Assembly (NCBI RefSeq): GCF_007989085.1
Contig: NZ_BJVJ01000058.1
Span: 1-38,874 of the forward strand
DNA from: Pseudonocardia sulfidoxydans NBRC 16205
GTDB lineage: Bacteria > Actinomycetota > Actinomycetes > Mycobacteriales > Pseudonocardiaceae
DNA: 38,874 bases
Direction of reading: 5' to 3'
In this document: one piece after another, positions 1 to 7,178 of the stretch
How positions within the stretch are numbered: position 1 is the first letter of the stretch
How the letters are laid out: each line of letters opens with the position of its first letter
Made by a program: the position numbers and the translations under genes
The notes under the pieces: model-generated
Told to the model about the DNA's origin: nothing
The model's database searches: none
What the model saw: the letters and a program-made list of their open reading frames with translations, nothing else

Positions 1-79
1 TGCTGCGCCGATCTCGACGTCAGGCCGGCCCGGGGGGCCGTCCGGACCGTTCTCCTGTCGAACTCGGCGTGGGAAAGAA

Positions 80-1186
80 TCAGGTACGGGCGTCCGCGCC
101 GACGGCCTCGCCCAGCGAGGAGAAACCGTCCTCGTGCAGAAGTCGCGCGAGCTCGCGGTGCAGCCGCACCGGCCAGCGGTGCCCCTTGTAGATGAACCCG
201 GTGTAGCCCTGGACGAGGGAGGCACCGGCCCGGATGCGAGCGTAGGCGTCGGCGGCGGTCTCGATGCCGCCCACCGAGATGATCGTCAGCTTGCCCTCGA
301 GGCGCTCCCGCAGACGTCGCACGACGGCGAGGCCCGGCGCGGACAGCGGACGACCTGACACGCCGCCGTTGCCGATCTGCTCCAGCACCCTCGGCGGCGT
401 GACCAGTCCGGTGCGGGAGACGGTCGTGTTCGTCGCGACCACGCCGTCGAGGCCCAGCTCCGTGGCCATGTCGGCGACGGCGTCGATGTCCTCGGAGGCG
501 AGGTCCGTCGTGATCTTCACGAGCAGCGGGACCCGCGTGTCCGGGCAGGTGCGGCGGATGGCTGTGTGCACCTCGGTGAGCAGCGGGTGCAGGACCGACA
601 CCTGCTGCATGTCGCGCAGGCCCGGAGTGTTCGGGGAGCTGACGTTGACGACCATGTAGTCGGCATACGGCGCGAGCAGCTCGGCGGACCGCACGTAGTC
701 GGCGATCGCCTCGTCGGGCTCGGCTGCCTTGCTCTTGCCGATGTTGACTCCGATGATGGCCTTCTCGCCGCGGGCGTCGCGGTGCGCACGCAGGCGCGCG
801 GCCACGGCGTCGGCACCGGAGTTGTTGAACCCCATGCGGTTCACGAGCGCGTTGTCGTCGGGCAGGCGGAACAGGCGCGGCTTGGGGTTGCCGGGCTGGG
901 CGCGGGCGGTGACCGTCCCGATCTCGACGAAGCCGAACCCCAGGCGGGCCAGCGCGCGGGCGCCCTTCCCGTCCTTGTCGAAGCCCGCGGCGAGACCGAG
1001 GGGCGCGGGGAAGTCGATGCCCATGACCTCGGACCGCAGGACGGGGTCGGGCGTGCCCGACATCGCCGCCCACGCCGTGCCGAAGGGCGCGGGACCGGCC
1101 GCGGCGCGGATGAGCCCGAAGGCCGCGCGGTGCGCGGGTTCGGCAGGGATCCGGCGCAGCAGATGTCGGTACAGCGCGTCGTACAT
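80..1186 (-). CDS. pyrD: Dihydroorotate dehydrogenase (quinone), class 2
   Basis: Oxidises dihydroorotate to orotate in pyrimidine synthesis, passing electrons through FMN to quinone at the membrane. The 368-residue product has the class 2 layout: a short helical N-terminal extension (MYDALYRHLLRR) that in the family docks to the membrane, then an FMN TIM barrel. Visible landmarks are GLAAGFDKDGKG near the start of the barrel, NVSSPNTPGLR carrying the Ser that is the class 2 catalytic base, and VGGIETAADA near the C-terminus for the FMN phosphate. The start at 1186 is chosen because MYDALYR matches usual class 2 N-termini; an in-frame ATG three codons upstream is possible. It lies 37 nt downstream of the S4-domain gene on the same strand, so it may be the last gene of that run. 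Confidence 0.95.
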   Translation of the reverse strand: MYDALYRHLLRRIPAEPAHRAAFGLIRAAAGPAPFGTAWAAMSGTPDPVLRSEVMGIDFPAPLGLAAGFDKDGKGARALARLGFGFVEIGTVTARAQPGNPKPRLFRLPDDNALVNRMGFNNSGADAVAARLRAHRDARGEKAIIGVNIGKSKAAEPDEAIADYVRSAELLAPYADYMVVNVSSPNTPGLRDMQQVSVLHPLLTEVHTAIRRTCPDTRVPLLVKITTDLASEDIDAVADMATELGLDGVVATNTTVSRTGLVTPPRVLEQIGNGGVSGRPLSAPGLAVVRRLRERLEGKLTIISVGGIETAADAYARIRAGASLVQGYTGFIYKGHRWPVRLHRELARLLHEDGFSSLGEAVGADART

Positions 1187-1223
1187 GGAGCCCATCTTGC
1201 TGGGCACCCCAGAGTGCACGCTG

Positions 1224-1595
1224 TCAGGGTGGGCTGAGGCCGCGACGCCACTCGTCCAGGACGCGCCGATCACGCTTCGTGGGGCGTCCGGCCCCGCGGT
1301 CCCGGTATGCCACCGGAACGGATTCGGACGGCGGCACGATCGGGGTGTTGTCGACATAACACGCTTCGGCGACAGGTGCCCCGACCCGCTTCTCGATGAC
1401 CTGAACGACCTCGACGATGCGGGTGCGGTCGTTGACGCGGGCCCGGATGTGGTCGCCCACCTTCACGGGCGTGGCCGGTTTCGCGGGCTTGTCGTTGACC
1501 CTGACGTGGCCGCCACGGCAGGCGGCGGCCGCGTCGGACCGGGTCTTCGTCAGCCGCACGGACCACAGCCAGCGGTCGAGACGCGTCGACTCCAT
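1224..1595 (-). CDS. S4-domain RNA-binding protein (Hsp15/YlmH type)
   Basis: The 123-residue product has an N-terminal S4 RNA-binding fold: RLDRWLWSVRLTKTRS, then the GGHVRVND turn, then VGDHIRARV. It is followed by a basic C-terminal tail (GAGRPTKRDRR). This is the layout of the Hsp15 family, which in E. coli binds the 50S subunit with stalled nascent chains. The function here is inferred from the family. The gene starts 17 nt after the SDR stop and ends 37 nt before pyrD, all on the minus strand. No clear Shine-Dalgarno sequence precedes the ATG at 1595. Confidence 0.88.
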   Translation of the reverse strand: MESTRLDRWLWSVRLTKTRSDAAAACRGGHVRVNDKPAKPATPVKVGDHIRARVNDRTRIVEVVQVIEKRVGAPVAEACYVDNTPIVPPSESVPVAYRDRGAGRPTKRDRRVLDEWRRGLSPP

Positions 1596-1612
1596 CGAAC
1601 GATGATGCCCGA

Positions 1613-2410
1613 TCAGTAGTGGGTCACGCCGCGTGCGCCGCCGCCTGCCGCGATGGCGTCGCCGGCGATCGCGACCGAGCGTGGCGAGCAGAGGAAGACG
1701 ATGACGTCGGCGACCTCGGCCGCGGTGGCGAGCCGGCCGATGCGGGTGCCGGACTCGGCGCGGGCGCGCATCGTCGCCTCGTCGATCCCCTGCGCCTCGG
1801 CGCGGGACGCGATGAGCTCCTCGGTGCCGCGCGTGACGGTCATGCCCGGGTGCACGACGGACACGTTGACGCCCTTGGGCCCCAGCTCGTCGGCGAGCGC
1901 GGCGGACATGGCGGCGACGGCGATGTTGCGGACCGACCCCGGGATCGAGACCGACTGGCGGGCGTTGAGGCCCGAGACGTTGACGATCCGCCCCCAGCCG
2001 TTCGCGACCATCGACGGCGCGAGCGCCCGGGCGCACCGCAGGTAGCCCAGGAGCTTGGTCTCGAGCTCGATGCGGACGTCGTCGTCGGTCAGCTCGTCGA
2101 GACCACGCTGCGGGATGAGGCTGGCGGGGCGGGCCGCGGAGTTCACGAGGACGTCCACGCCGCCCAGCTCGGCGACGACGGTAGAGGCCATGGCGCGGAC
2201 GGAGTCGTCGTCGGCGGTGTCGGCCTGCACGGCGAGGACGTGGGTGCCGTGGCGGCCGACCTGCTCGACGGCGGCGTCGAGGGGTTCCTTGCGGCGGGCG
2301 ACGAGCGCGACGTCGGCACCCTCCTCGGCGAGCAGGTCGGCGACCGCGAGCCCGATGCCGCTGCTCCCACCCGTGACGACGGCCCGTTTCCCACGCAGCT
2401 GGAGGTCCAA
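1613..2410 (-). CDS. SDR-family oxidoreductase lacking the usual YxxxK
   Basis: A Rossmann-fold short-chain dehydrogenase/reductase of 265 residues. The cofactor motif TGGSSGIG is intact near the N-terminus, VNSAARP stands where NNAG normally sits, and VVHPGMTVT matches the post-catalytic loop. The segment that normally holds YxxxK reads GSVRNI: aligned on the following AVAAMSAALADEL helix, Ser159 occupies the Tyr position and Ile163 the Lys position. It may be a subfamily with altered chemistry or a binding role. The start is a TTG at 2410, just after the EthD stop (TGA 2413-2415); an in-frame CTG sits upstream. The tight junction suggests translational coupling. Substrate unknown. Confidence 0.85.
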   Translation of the reverse strand: MDLQLRGKRAVVTGGSSGIGLAVADLLAEEGADVALVARRKEPLDAAVEQVGRHGTHVLAVQADTADDDSVRAMASTVVAELGGVDVLVNSAARPASLIPQRGLDELTDDDVRIELETKLLGYLRCARALAPSMVANGWGRIVNVSGLNARQSVSIPGSVRNIAVAAMSAALADELGPKGVNVSVVHPGMTVTRGTEELIASRAEAQGIDEATMRARAESGTRIGRLATAAEVADVIVFLCSPRSVAIAGDAIAAGGGARGVTHY

Positions 2411-2412
2411 GA

Positions 2413-2748
2413 TCAGCTCCCCAGCGGGAGCTCGGTCTCCCAGCCCAGTGCGACGGTCAGGTCGACGCCGAAGCGTTCGACCATCTCCCCGGCGTCGGCG
2501 CGCATCGCCGCCCACTCGTCGGAACGGCTGCTCTCGGCCAGCGCCTCCGGCGAGTCGAACAGCATCTCGGCCACCCGGTGGAAGCCGGGCCGGCCGCCCT
2601 CGAGGCCGTCGGCGGTCCGCGTCAGCACGATCCGGCGCAGATGCGGCACCTTCGCCGCGGCAGGTGCGTGCACCGACTCGTAGTGGCGTTCGAACTCGTC
2701 GAGCTGCGCTGCGGGCGGGGCCGACCACGTCGCGATGAGCTTGTACAT
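2413..2748 (-). CDS. EthD-domain protein
   Basis: A 111-residue protein of the dimeric alpha/beta-barrel EthD type: MYKLIATWS at the start, the conserved FERHYESVHAPAAAKVPHLRR region with the central His, and a helix rich in SDEWAAM before the last strand. EthD-like proteins accompany many degradative and polyketide gene sets, where they act as small cyclases, monooxygenase partners or detoxifying proteins; the reaction here cannot be told. It is the first gene of a minus-strand run leading into the SDR gene. A consensus TTGACA and a leaderless-type -10 lie directly upstream, and there is no Shine-Dalgarno sequence. Confidence 0.82.
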   Translation of the reverse strand: MYKLIATWSAPPAAQLDEFERHYESVHAPAAAKVPHLRRIVLTRTADGLEGGRPGFHRVAEMLFDSPEALAESSRSDEWAAMRADAGEMVERFGVDLTVALGWETELPLGS

Positions 2749-2784
2749 GACTCGCACACAACGTCGCGTCCGAACCGATGTCAA
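2749..2784 (-). promoter_or_regulatory. Candidate leaderless promoter for the EthD-SDR run
   Basis: Reading the minus strand, TTGACA (2784-2779) is followed by 17 nt, then TTGTGT (2761-2756), then 7 nt before the ATG at 2748. The -35 is a perfect match and the -10 is weak. The spacing places the transcription start at or next to the ATG, consistent with a leaderless mRNA. Confidence 0.5.
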
Positions 2785-2832
2785 GCGGTCCTGTGGTTGC
2801 CCACGAGCGGGGACGTGGGTGATCGTGACGAG

Positions 2833-4302
2833 GTGCCGACCTCTCTGGGCGAGGGGCTGCGCGGTCTGGCCGCCGCGGCTCCCGATGCGCCCGCCGTGAC
2901 CGATGACGACGTCACCGTGAGCCGCGCCGAGTTCGAGGACCGGACGAACCGGCTGGCGCGCGCATTCGCGGCGCGGGGCGTCGTCGACGGCTCGATGGTG
3001 GCCATCGCGGTGTCCAACGGCGTCCGGCACCTCGAGTGCTCGGTCGCGGCGTGGAAGCTCGGCGCGGTGCCGCTCCCGGTGTCGCACAAGCTGCCCGCGG
3101 GCGAGCTCGAGGCGATCGTCGCGCTCGCCGACGCCGCGCTCGTCGTCGGCGTCGACCCCGGCGACGGGCGGGCGTGGCTGCCCGCCGACCACGACCCCTC
3201 CGACGAGTCGGCCGAGCCACTGCCGCCGGTGATCGGGCCCTCGTGGAAGGCACCCACCTCCGGTGGCAGCACGGGCCGTCCGAAGATCATCGTCGCCGGG
3301 CAGGCGCCGACGATGGAGGCCGTCCTCGCGCGGGCGCCGACCTTGCGCATCGACCGCGACGGCGTCTTCCTCGTCACCGCGCCGCTGTACCACAACGCGC
3401 CCTTCATGTTCTCGCTCATGGCGCTGCTGCAGGGCCACCACGTCGTGATCATGAGGCGGTTCGACGCCGCGGAGACGCTGGACCTCGTCGGGCGGCACGG
3501 CGTCACGTGGCTCTACGTCGTCCCGACGATGATGGGGCGTCTGCTGCGACTGCCGGACAAGGAGCGCGCCGCGGCGGACCTGACGTCGATCAGGACGGTC
3601 CTGCACGTCGGCGCGCCGTGCCCCGAGCACGTCAAACGCGGTTTCCTCGACTGGTTCGGGCCGGAGCGGGTCATCGAGCTGTACGCGGGCTCGGAGTCGC
3701 AGGCCAGCGCGATGATCGACGGCGTCGACTGGCTCGCACACCCCGGATCCGTCGGGCAGGTGACCCGCGGGTCCATGAAGGTGTGCGGCGACGACGGGGT
3801 CGAGCTGCCCCCCGGCGAGGTCGGCGAGATCTGGATGCGCCCCGACGGCGACACCACCACCTACCACTACATCGGTGCCGAGGTCCGCGCCCGCGACGGC
3901 TGGGAGTCGTTGGGGGACATGGGCCACTTCGACGCGGACGGCTACCTCTACCTCGCCGACCGGCGCTCGGACATGATCCTCGTCGGCGGGGCGAACGTGT
4001 ACCCGGCCGAGATCGAGGCTGCTCTGTCGGAGCACCCGGCGGTGCTGGGCAGCGCGGTGATCGGGCTGCCCGACGAGGACCTGGGCAACGCCGTGCACGC
4101 GATCGTGCAGCTCTCGGTGCCGCTCGCCGAGGTCGAGGACGACCTGCGCGCCCATCTGGCGACGCGGCTGGCCCGGCCCAAACTGCCGCGCACGTTCGAG
4201 CAGACCGACGAACAGCTGCGCGACGATACCGGCAAGATCCGGCGCAGCGCCCTGCGCGCCGCACGGACAGGGTGCGCCACGGGCGCGGTCCCGCCACGAT
4301 GA
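2833..4302 (+). CDS. AMP-dependent acyl-CoA ligase (bile-acid-CoA-ligase-like)
   Basis: An ANL-superfamily adenylating enzyme of about 489 residues, predicted to activate a carboxylic acid as acyl-AMP and transfer it to CoA. The P-loop is TSGGSTGRPK, with a GGS variant of the usual SGT. YHNAPFMFS, GAPCPEHVKR and LYAGSESQ follow in family order, then YLADRRSDMILVGGANVYP at the hinge and TGKIRR carrying the C-terminal Lys. The GGSTGRPK form and overall shape resemble ligases annotated as bile-acid or steroid side-chain CoA ligases; the true substrate is unknown. The GTG at 2833 is preferred because it gives a normal family N-terminus (VPTSLGEGLRGLAAAAPDAP); a GTG at 2815 is an alternative. It is 4 nt from the RraA-like gene and divergent from the EthD gene. 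Confidence 0.85.
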   Translation: MPTSLGEGLRGLAAAAPDAPAVTDDDVTVSRAEFEDRTNRLARAFAARGVVDGSMVAIAVSNGVRHLECSVAAWKLGAVPLPVSHKLPAGELEAIVALADAALVVGVDPGDGRAWLPADHDPSDESAEPLPPVIGPSWKAPTSGGSTGRPKIIVAGQAPTMEAVLARAPTLRIDRDGVFLVTAPLYHNAPFMFSLMALLQGHHVVIMRRFDAAETLDLVGRHGVTWLYVVPTMMGRLLRLPDKERAAADLTSIRTVLHVGAPCPEHVKRGFLDWFGPERVIELYAGSESQASAMIDGVDWLAHPGSVGQVTRGSMKVCGDDGVELPPGEVGEIWMRPDGDTTTYHYIGAEVRARDGWESLGDMGHFDADGYLYLADRRSDMILVGGANVYPAEIEAALSEHPAVLGSAVIGLPDEDLGNAVHAIVQLSVPLAEVEDDLRAHLATRLARPKLPRTFEQTDEQLRDDTGKIRRSALRAARTGCATGAVPPR

Positions 4303-4306
4303 GGCC

Positions 4307-4969
4307 ATGACCGACCTCCCCGCTCTGCTCGACCGGCTGCGCACGCTGCAGGTGTCGTCGGTGTGCGACGCCGACAAGACGCTGGGCGCGGTCGATCCCG
4401 CCATCCACACCCTCGTCCCCGGGACCCGGCTCGCGGGCCCGGCGACGACCGTCGTCGCACACGACGACCACCTCGGACTGCTCGTCGCGATCCGCGAGGC
4501 ACCGGCCGGGTCGGTGCTGGTCGTCGCCACCGAGGGCGGGCGCAGAGCTGTCTCCGGCGAGCTGTTCGCCACCGAGGCGAAGCGGTGCGGGCTGGCCGGG
4601 ATCGTCGTCGACGGGTACTGCCGCGACCGCGCCGGCATCGCCGAGGTCGGGCTGCCCGTCTACGCGCGCGGGTCGACGCCGATGGCGGGCACGACCGTGA
4701 ACCCGGGTCGCCACGGTGAAGCCGTGCAGATCGGTGGGGTCACCGTCTCACCCGGGGACCTGGTCGTCGGCGACGACGACGGGCTCGTCGTGGGGACGGT
4801 CGACCAGTTCGCCGCGGCCGTCCCCGGCGCCGAGGAGGTCGAGCGGGCCGAGGCCGCCCTGCTGGCCGGGATGGCCGAGGGCCGCGACCTTCCCGGCATG
4901 ACCACCCTCGTCGAGCACCTGGCAGCGCTGGCCGACGGAAAACGGAGCGCGCTGCGCTTCACCCCCTGA
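4307..4969 (+). CDS. RraA-like / HMG-CHA aldolase family protein
   Basis: A 220-residue protein of the RraA-like fold, which includes 4-hydroxy-4-methyl-2-oxoglutarate aldolases/oxaloacetate decarboxylases and the RNase E regulator RraA. Family landmarks are VSSVCDADKT near the N-terminus, GPATTVV, SGELFATEAKRCGLAGIVVD followed by GYCRD (the metal and substrate loop), and VSPGDLVVGDDDGLVV. The RD pair after DGY is kept, which favours an enzyme over a purely regulatory protein. It starts 4 nt after the ligase stop, so the two are probably co-translated and may act in one degradative pathway. Conclusion on function is inference. Confidence 0.85.
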   Translation: MTDLPALLDRLRTLQVSSVCDADKTLGAVDPAIHTLVPGTRLAGPATTVVAHDDHLGLLVAIREAPAGSVLVVATEGGRRAVSGELFATEAKRCGLAGIVVDGYCRDRAGIAEVGLPVYARGSTPMAGTTVNPGRHGEAVQIGGVTVSPGDLVVGDDDGLVVGTVDQFAAAVPGAEEVERAEAALLAGMAEGRDLPGMTTLVEHLAALADGKRSALRFTP

Positions 4970-5003
4970 GTTGTCCACAACGGGATCCACCTGTGGACAA
5001 CTC
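4968..5003. terminator. 12-bp perfect inverted repeat with DnaA-box-like arms
   Basis: GAGTTGTCCACA (4968-4979) and TGTGGACAACTC (4992-5003) are perfect inverse complements around a 12-nt loop, between the convergent RraA-like and malQ genes. No T-tract follows. Each arm contains TTGTCCACA, which equals the high-GC actinobacterial DnaA-box consensus, one on each strand. A partial third copy (TGTGGAC) follows at 5004. The position fits a bidirectional terminator; the sequence also fits DnaA binding. Confidence 0.6.
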
Positions 5004-5010
5004 TGTGGAC

Positions 5011-6954
5011 TCAGTCCCGTAAGGGCAGGACAGCGGCGATCCTGGGGTCGTGACGCAGCTCCTCCACCGACACCCCGAGCGGCAGCCGCCAGTTCGGATA
5101 CTCGTCCACCGTGCCCGGCAGGTTCGGCTGCCTGACCTCACCCACGAGGTCGTAGGGGGCGACGAGCGCGAGCCGGCACCTGCTGCGCCCCAACATCCGG
5201 TGCATCGCCACGACGACCGCGTCCTCCGGAGCGTCGGCGGAGTCGAGCAGGCCCTCCGCCACCAGCAGCGCCACCAGCTCCGCGCGCTCGGCCGCGGCAC
5301 GCGCCTCCTCGGCGGGAACGTCGTCGAGCAGACCCAGCTCCGCGCGGGCCCGGACGTGCTCACCGCGCAGGAAGCCAGGGGCCGTCGGCAGATCGTGCGT
5401 CGAGATCGTCGCGACGGCCTGCTCCGCCCACCGGCCCGGCGGCAGCAGCGGCATCCCCGGCGCGTCCTCGTCGCGGACGAACCACATCACCGTGGAGCCC
5501 AGCATGTTCCGCTCCTGCAACGCCTCCGTCACCTCGGGCTCGACCGTCCCCAGATCCTCCCCGACGACGATCGCGCCCGCCCGGTGCGCCTCCAGCGTCA
5601 GCACCGCGAGCATCGCATCCGCGTCGTAGTGCACGTAGGTGCCGCGGTCCGGGCCCTCGCCCGGCGGCACCCACCACAGCCGGAACAGCCCGGCGACGTG
5701 GTCGATCCGCAGACCGTCGGCATGAGAGAGCAAGGAGCGCAACAGATCCCGGTACGCGGCGTATCCCGTCGCGTCCAGCCGGTCGGGCCGCCACGGCGGC
5801 AGACCCCACGCCTGGCCGCGCTGGTTGAACGCATCCGGCGGCGCCCCGACACTCACCCCGAGCGCCAGCACGTCCTGCAACGCCCACGCGTCCGCGCCCT
5901 CCGGGTCGCAGCCGACCGCCAGGTCCCCGATCAGCCCGATCCGCATGCCCGCGTCCCGGGCCGCCGCACGTGCCGCCCCCAGCTGCGCCTGCGTCTGCTG
6001 CTGCACCCACGCGTGGAACGCCACCCGCGGCGCCAGCTCGCGCCGGGCCGTCGCGACCTCGGCCGACCGCGGATCACGCAACCCGGTGGGCCACAACGAC
6101 CAGCGGGCGCCCCAACGCTCGGCCAGCGCGCAGTACGTCGCGAACTCCCACAGGTCCTCGCCCGCGTCGCGTGGCTCCGGACGGCCCGCCGCGCGCCACA
6201 GCAGCTCCAGCGCGGCACGCTTCGCCGCCCACACCCGGTCGTGCGCGATGCGGTCGCCGACCGTCTCCGGGCGCAACGCGTCGACCTCGGCACGGGTCAC
6301 GGCGTCGGCGGCCGCGTAGGCGTCGAGATCGGCGACGCGCAACGCCAGCGGTGTGACGAACCGGCGGCTCGACGGCGTGTACGGCGACGGCTGCACCGGC
6401 GGCACAGGAGTGATCGCGTGCAACGGGTTCAGCAGGATCGCGTCGGCGCCGTGGGCATCGCCCGTCCAGCCGGCGAACTCCCGCAGGTCGCCCAGGTCGC
6501 CGATCCCCCACGACGAGCCCGAGTGCAGCGCGTACAGCTGCAGCATCCAGCCCCACGTCCGCGGCGGCTCCGGCAGCGCGGGCGGAGCGACGACGACTGT
6601 CGCCGTCCGCCCGCCCAGGTCCAGCGCGTGGTAGCCCGGCGGCAGCCCGGCCGGCAGCTCGCCGTCGACCTCGACGACGTCGCCGTCCTCCGTGGTCAGG
6701 GTCCCCGCGCCCGGCACCGGGCGGGCCCGGTCGGTGCGCAGCGCGATCGTCCCCGGCAGCCGGTCCGGCGCGGGTGCCGTCGCCAGGGCGGCCCGACGCG
6801 CCTGCGGGGTCGTCGCGTCGACGTCGAGCAGGCCCAGTACCCGGACCACGACCTCGGGATCGACCACCACCTCCCGGCGGTCGCCGTCACGATAGGAGGT
6901 GGCGACGCCGTGCGCGGCAGCGAGCGCCGTCAGGTCGTCGTCGGGACGGAACAC
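5011..6954 (-). CDS. malQ: 4-alpha-glucanotransferase (GH77 amylomaltase)
   Basis: Disproportionates alpha-1,4-glucans by transferring maltooligosaccharides, in cytosolic glycogen and maltodextrin metabolism. The 647-residue product carries the GH77 signatures in order: SSWGIGDLGDL, NPLHAITP, DGLRIDHV with the nucleophile Asp, VVGEDLGTV with the acid/base Glu, and STHDLPT with the third Asp. The N-terminal part (about 180 residues) forms the small beta domains seen in long actinobacterial MalQ. The GTG at 6954 is selected because GAGGAGGA sits about 7 nt upstream; a longer in-frame extension upstream reads as low-complexity and is rejected. No other glycogen genes are adjacent. Confidence 0.95.
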   Translation of the reverse strand: MFRPDDDLTALAAAHGVATSYRDGDRREVVVDPEVVVRVLGLLDVDATTPQARRAALATAPAPDRLPGTIALRTDRARPVPGAGTLTTEDGDVVEVDGELPAGLPPGYHALDLGGRTATVVVAPPALPEPPRTWGWMLQLYALHSGSSWGIGDLGDLREFAGWTGDAHGADAILLNPLHAITPVPPVQPSPYTPSSRRFVTPLALRVADLDAYAAADAVTRAEVDALRPETVGDRIAHDRVWAAKRAALELLWRAAGRPEPRDAGEDLWEFATYCALAERWGARWSLWPTGLRDPRSAEVATARRELAPRVAFHAWVQQQTQAQLGAARAAARDAGMRIGLIGDLAVGCDPEGADAWALQDVLALGVSVGAPPDAFNQRGQAWGLPPWRPDRLDATGYAAYRDLLRSLLSHADGLRIDHVAGLFRLWWVPPGEGPDRGTYVHYDADAMLAVLTLEAHRAGAIVVGEDLGTVEPEVTEALQERNMLGSTVMWFVRDEDAPGMPLLPPGRWAEQAVATISTHDLPTAPGFLRGEHVRARAELGLLDDVPAEEARAAAERAELVALLVAEGLLDSADAPEDAVVVAMHRMLGRSRCRLALVAPYDLVGEVRQPNLPGTVDEYPNWRLPLGVSVEELRHDPRIAAVLPLRD

Positions 6955-7178
6955 GGCGGGTCCTCCTCGGTCCACGACACCACCCCCACGGGCGGCGCAG
7001 GCGACGATCGTCGCCGAGGGCATCCGTACCCACCGTGGGGGGTCGGCATTCGGACGCGCCCGACCGCGTGGTCCTGCCCCCGTAACGGTGCGGCGCAGCG
7101 GAAACGGGCGCTTCGCGGTGCTACGGTCGCCGCTTCGGATGGGCGATGTGGACCGATCTGGCGGGAGAGAATTTTTCG

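Noticed and set aside
52..69. 18-mer CTCCTGTCGAACTCGGCG repeated at 37348-37365
   Set aside because: Only two exact copies, in unrelated contexts, without structure. It may be a dispersed short motif but the window cannot show it.
4968..5010. Chromosomal replication origin
   Set aside because: Only two to three DnaA-like boxes, no AT-rich unwinding region, and none of the usual dnaA/dnaN/parAB neighbours.
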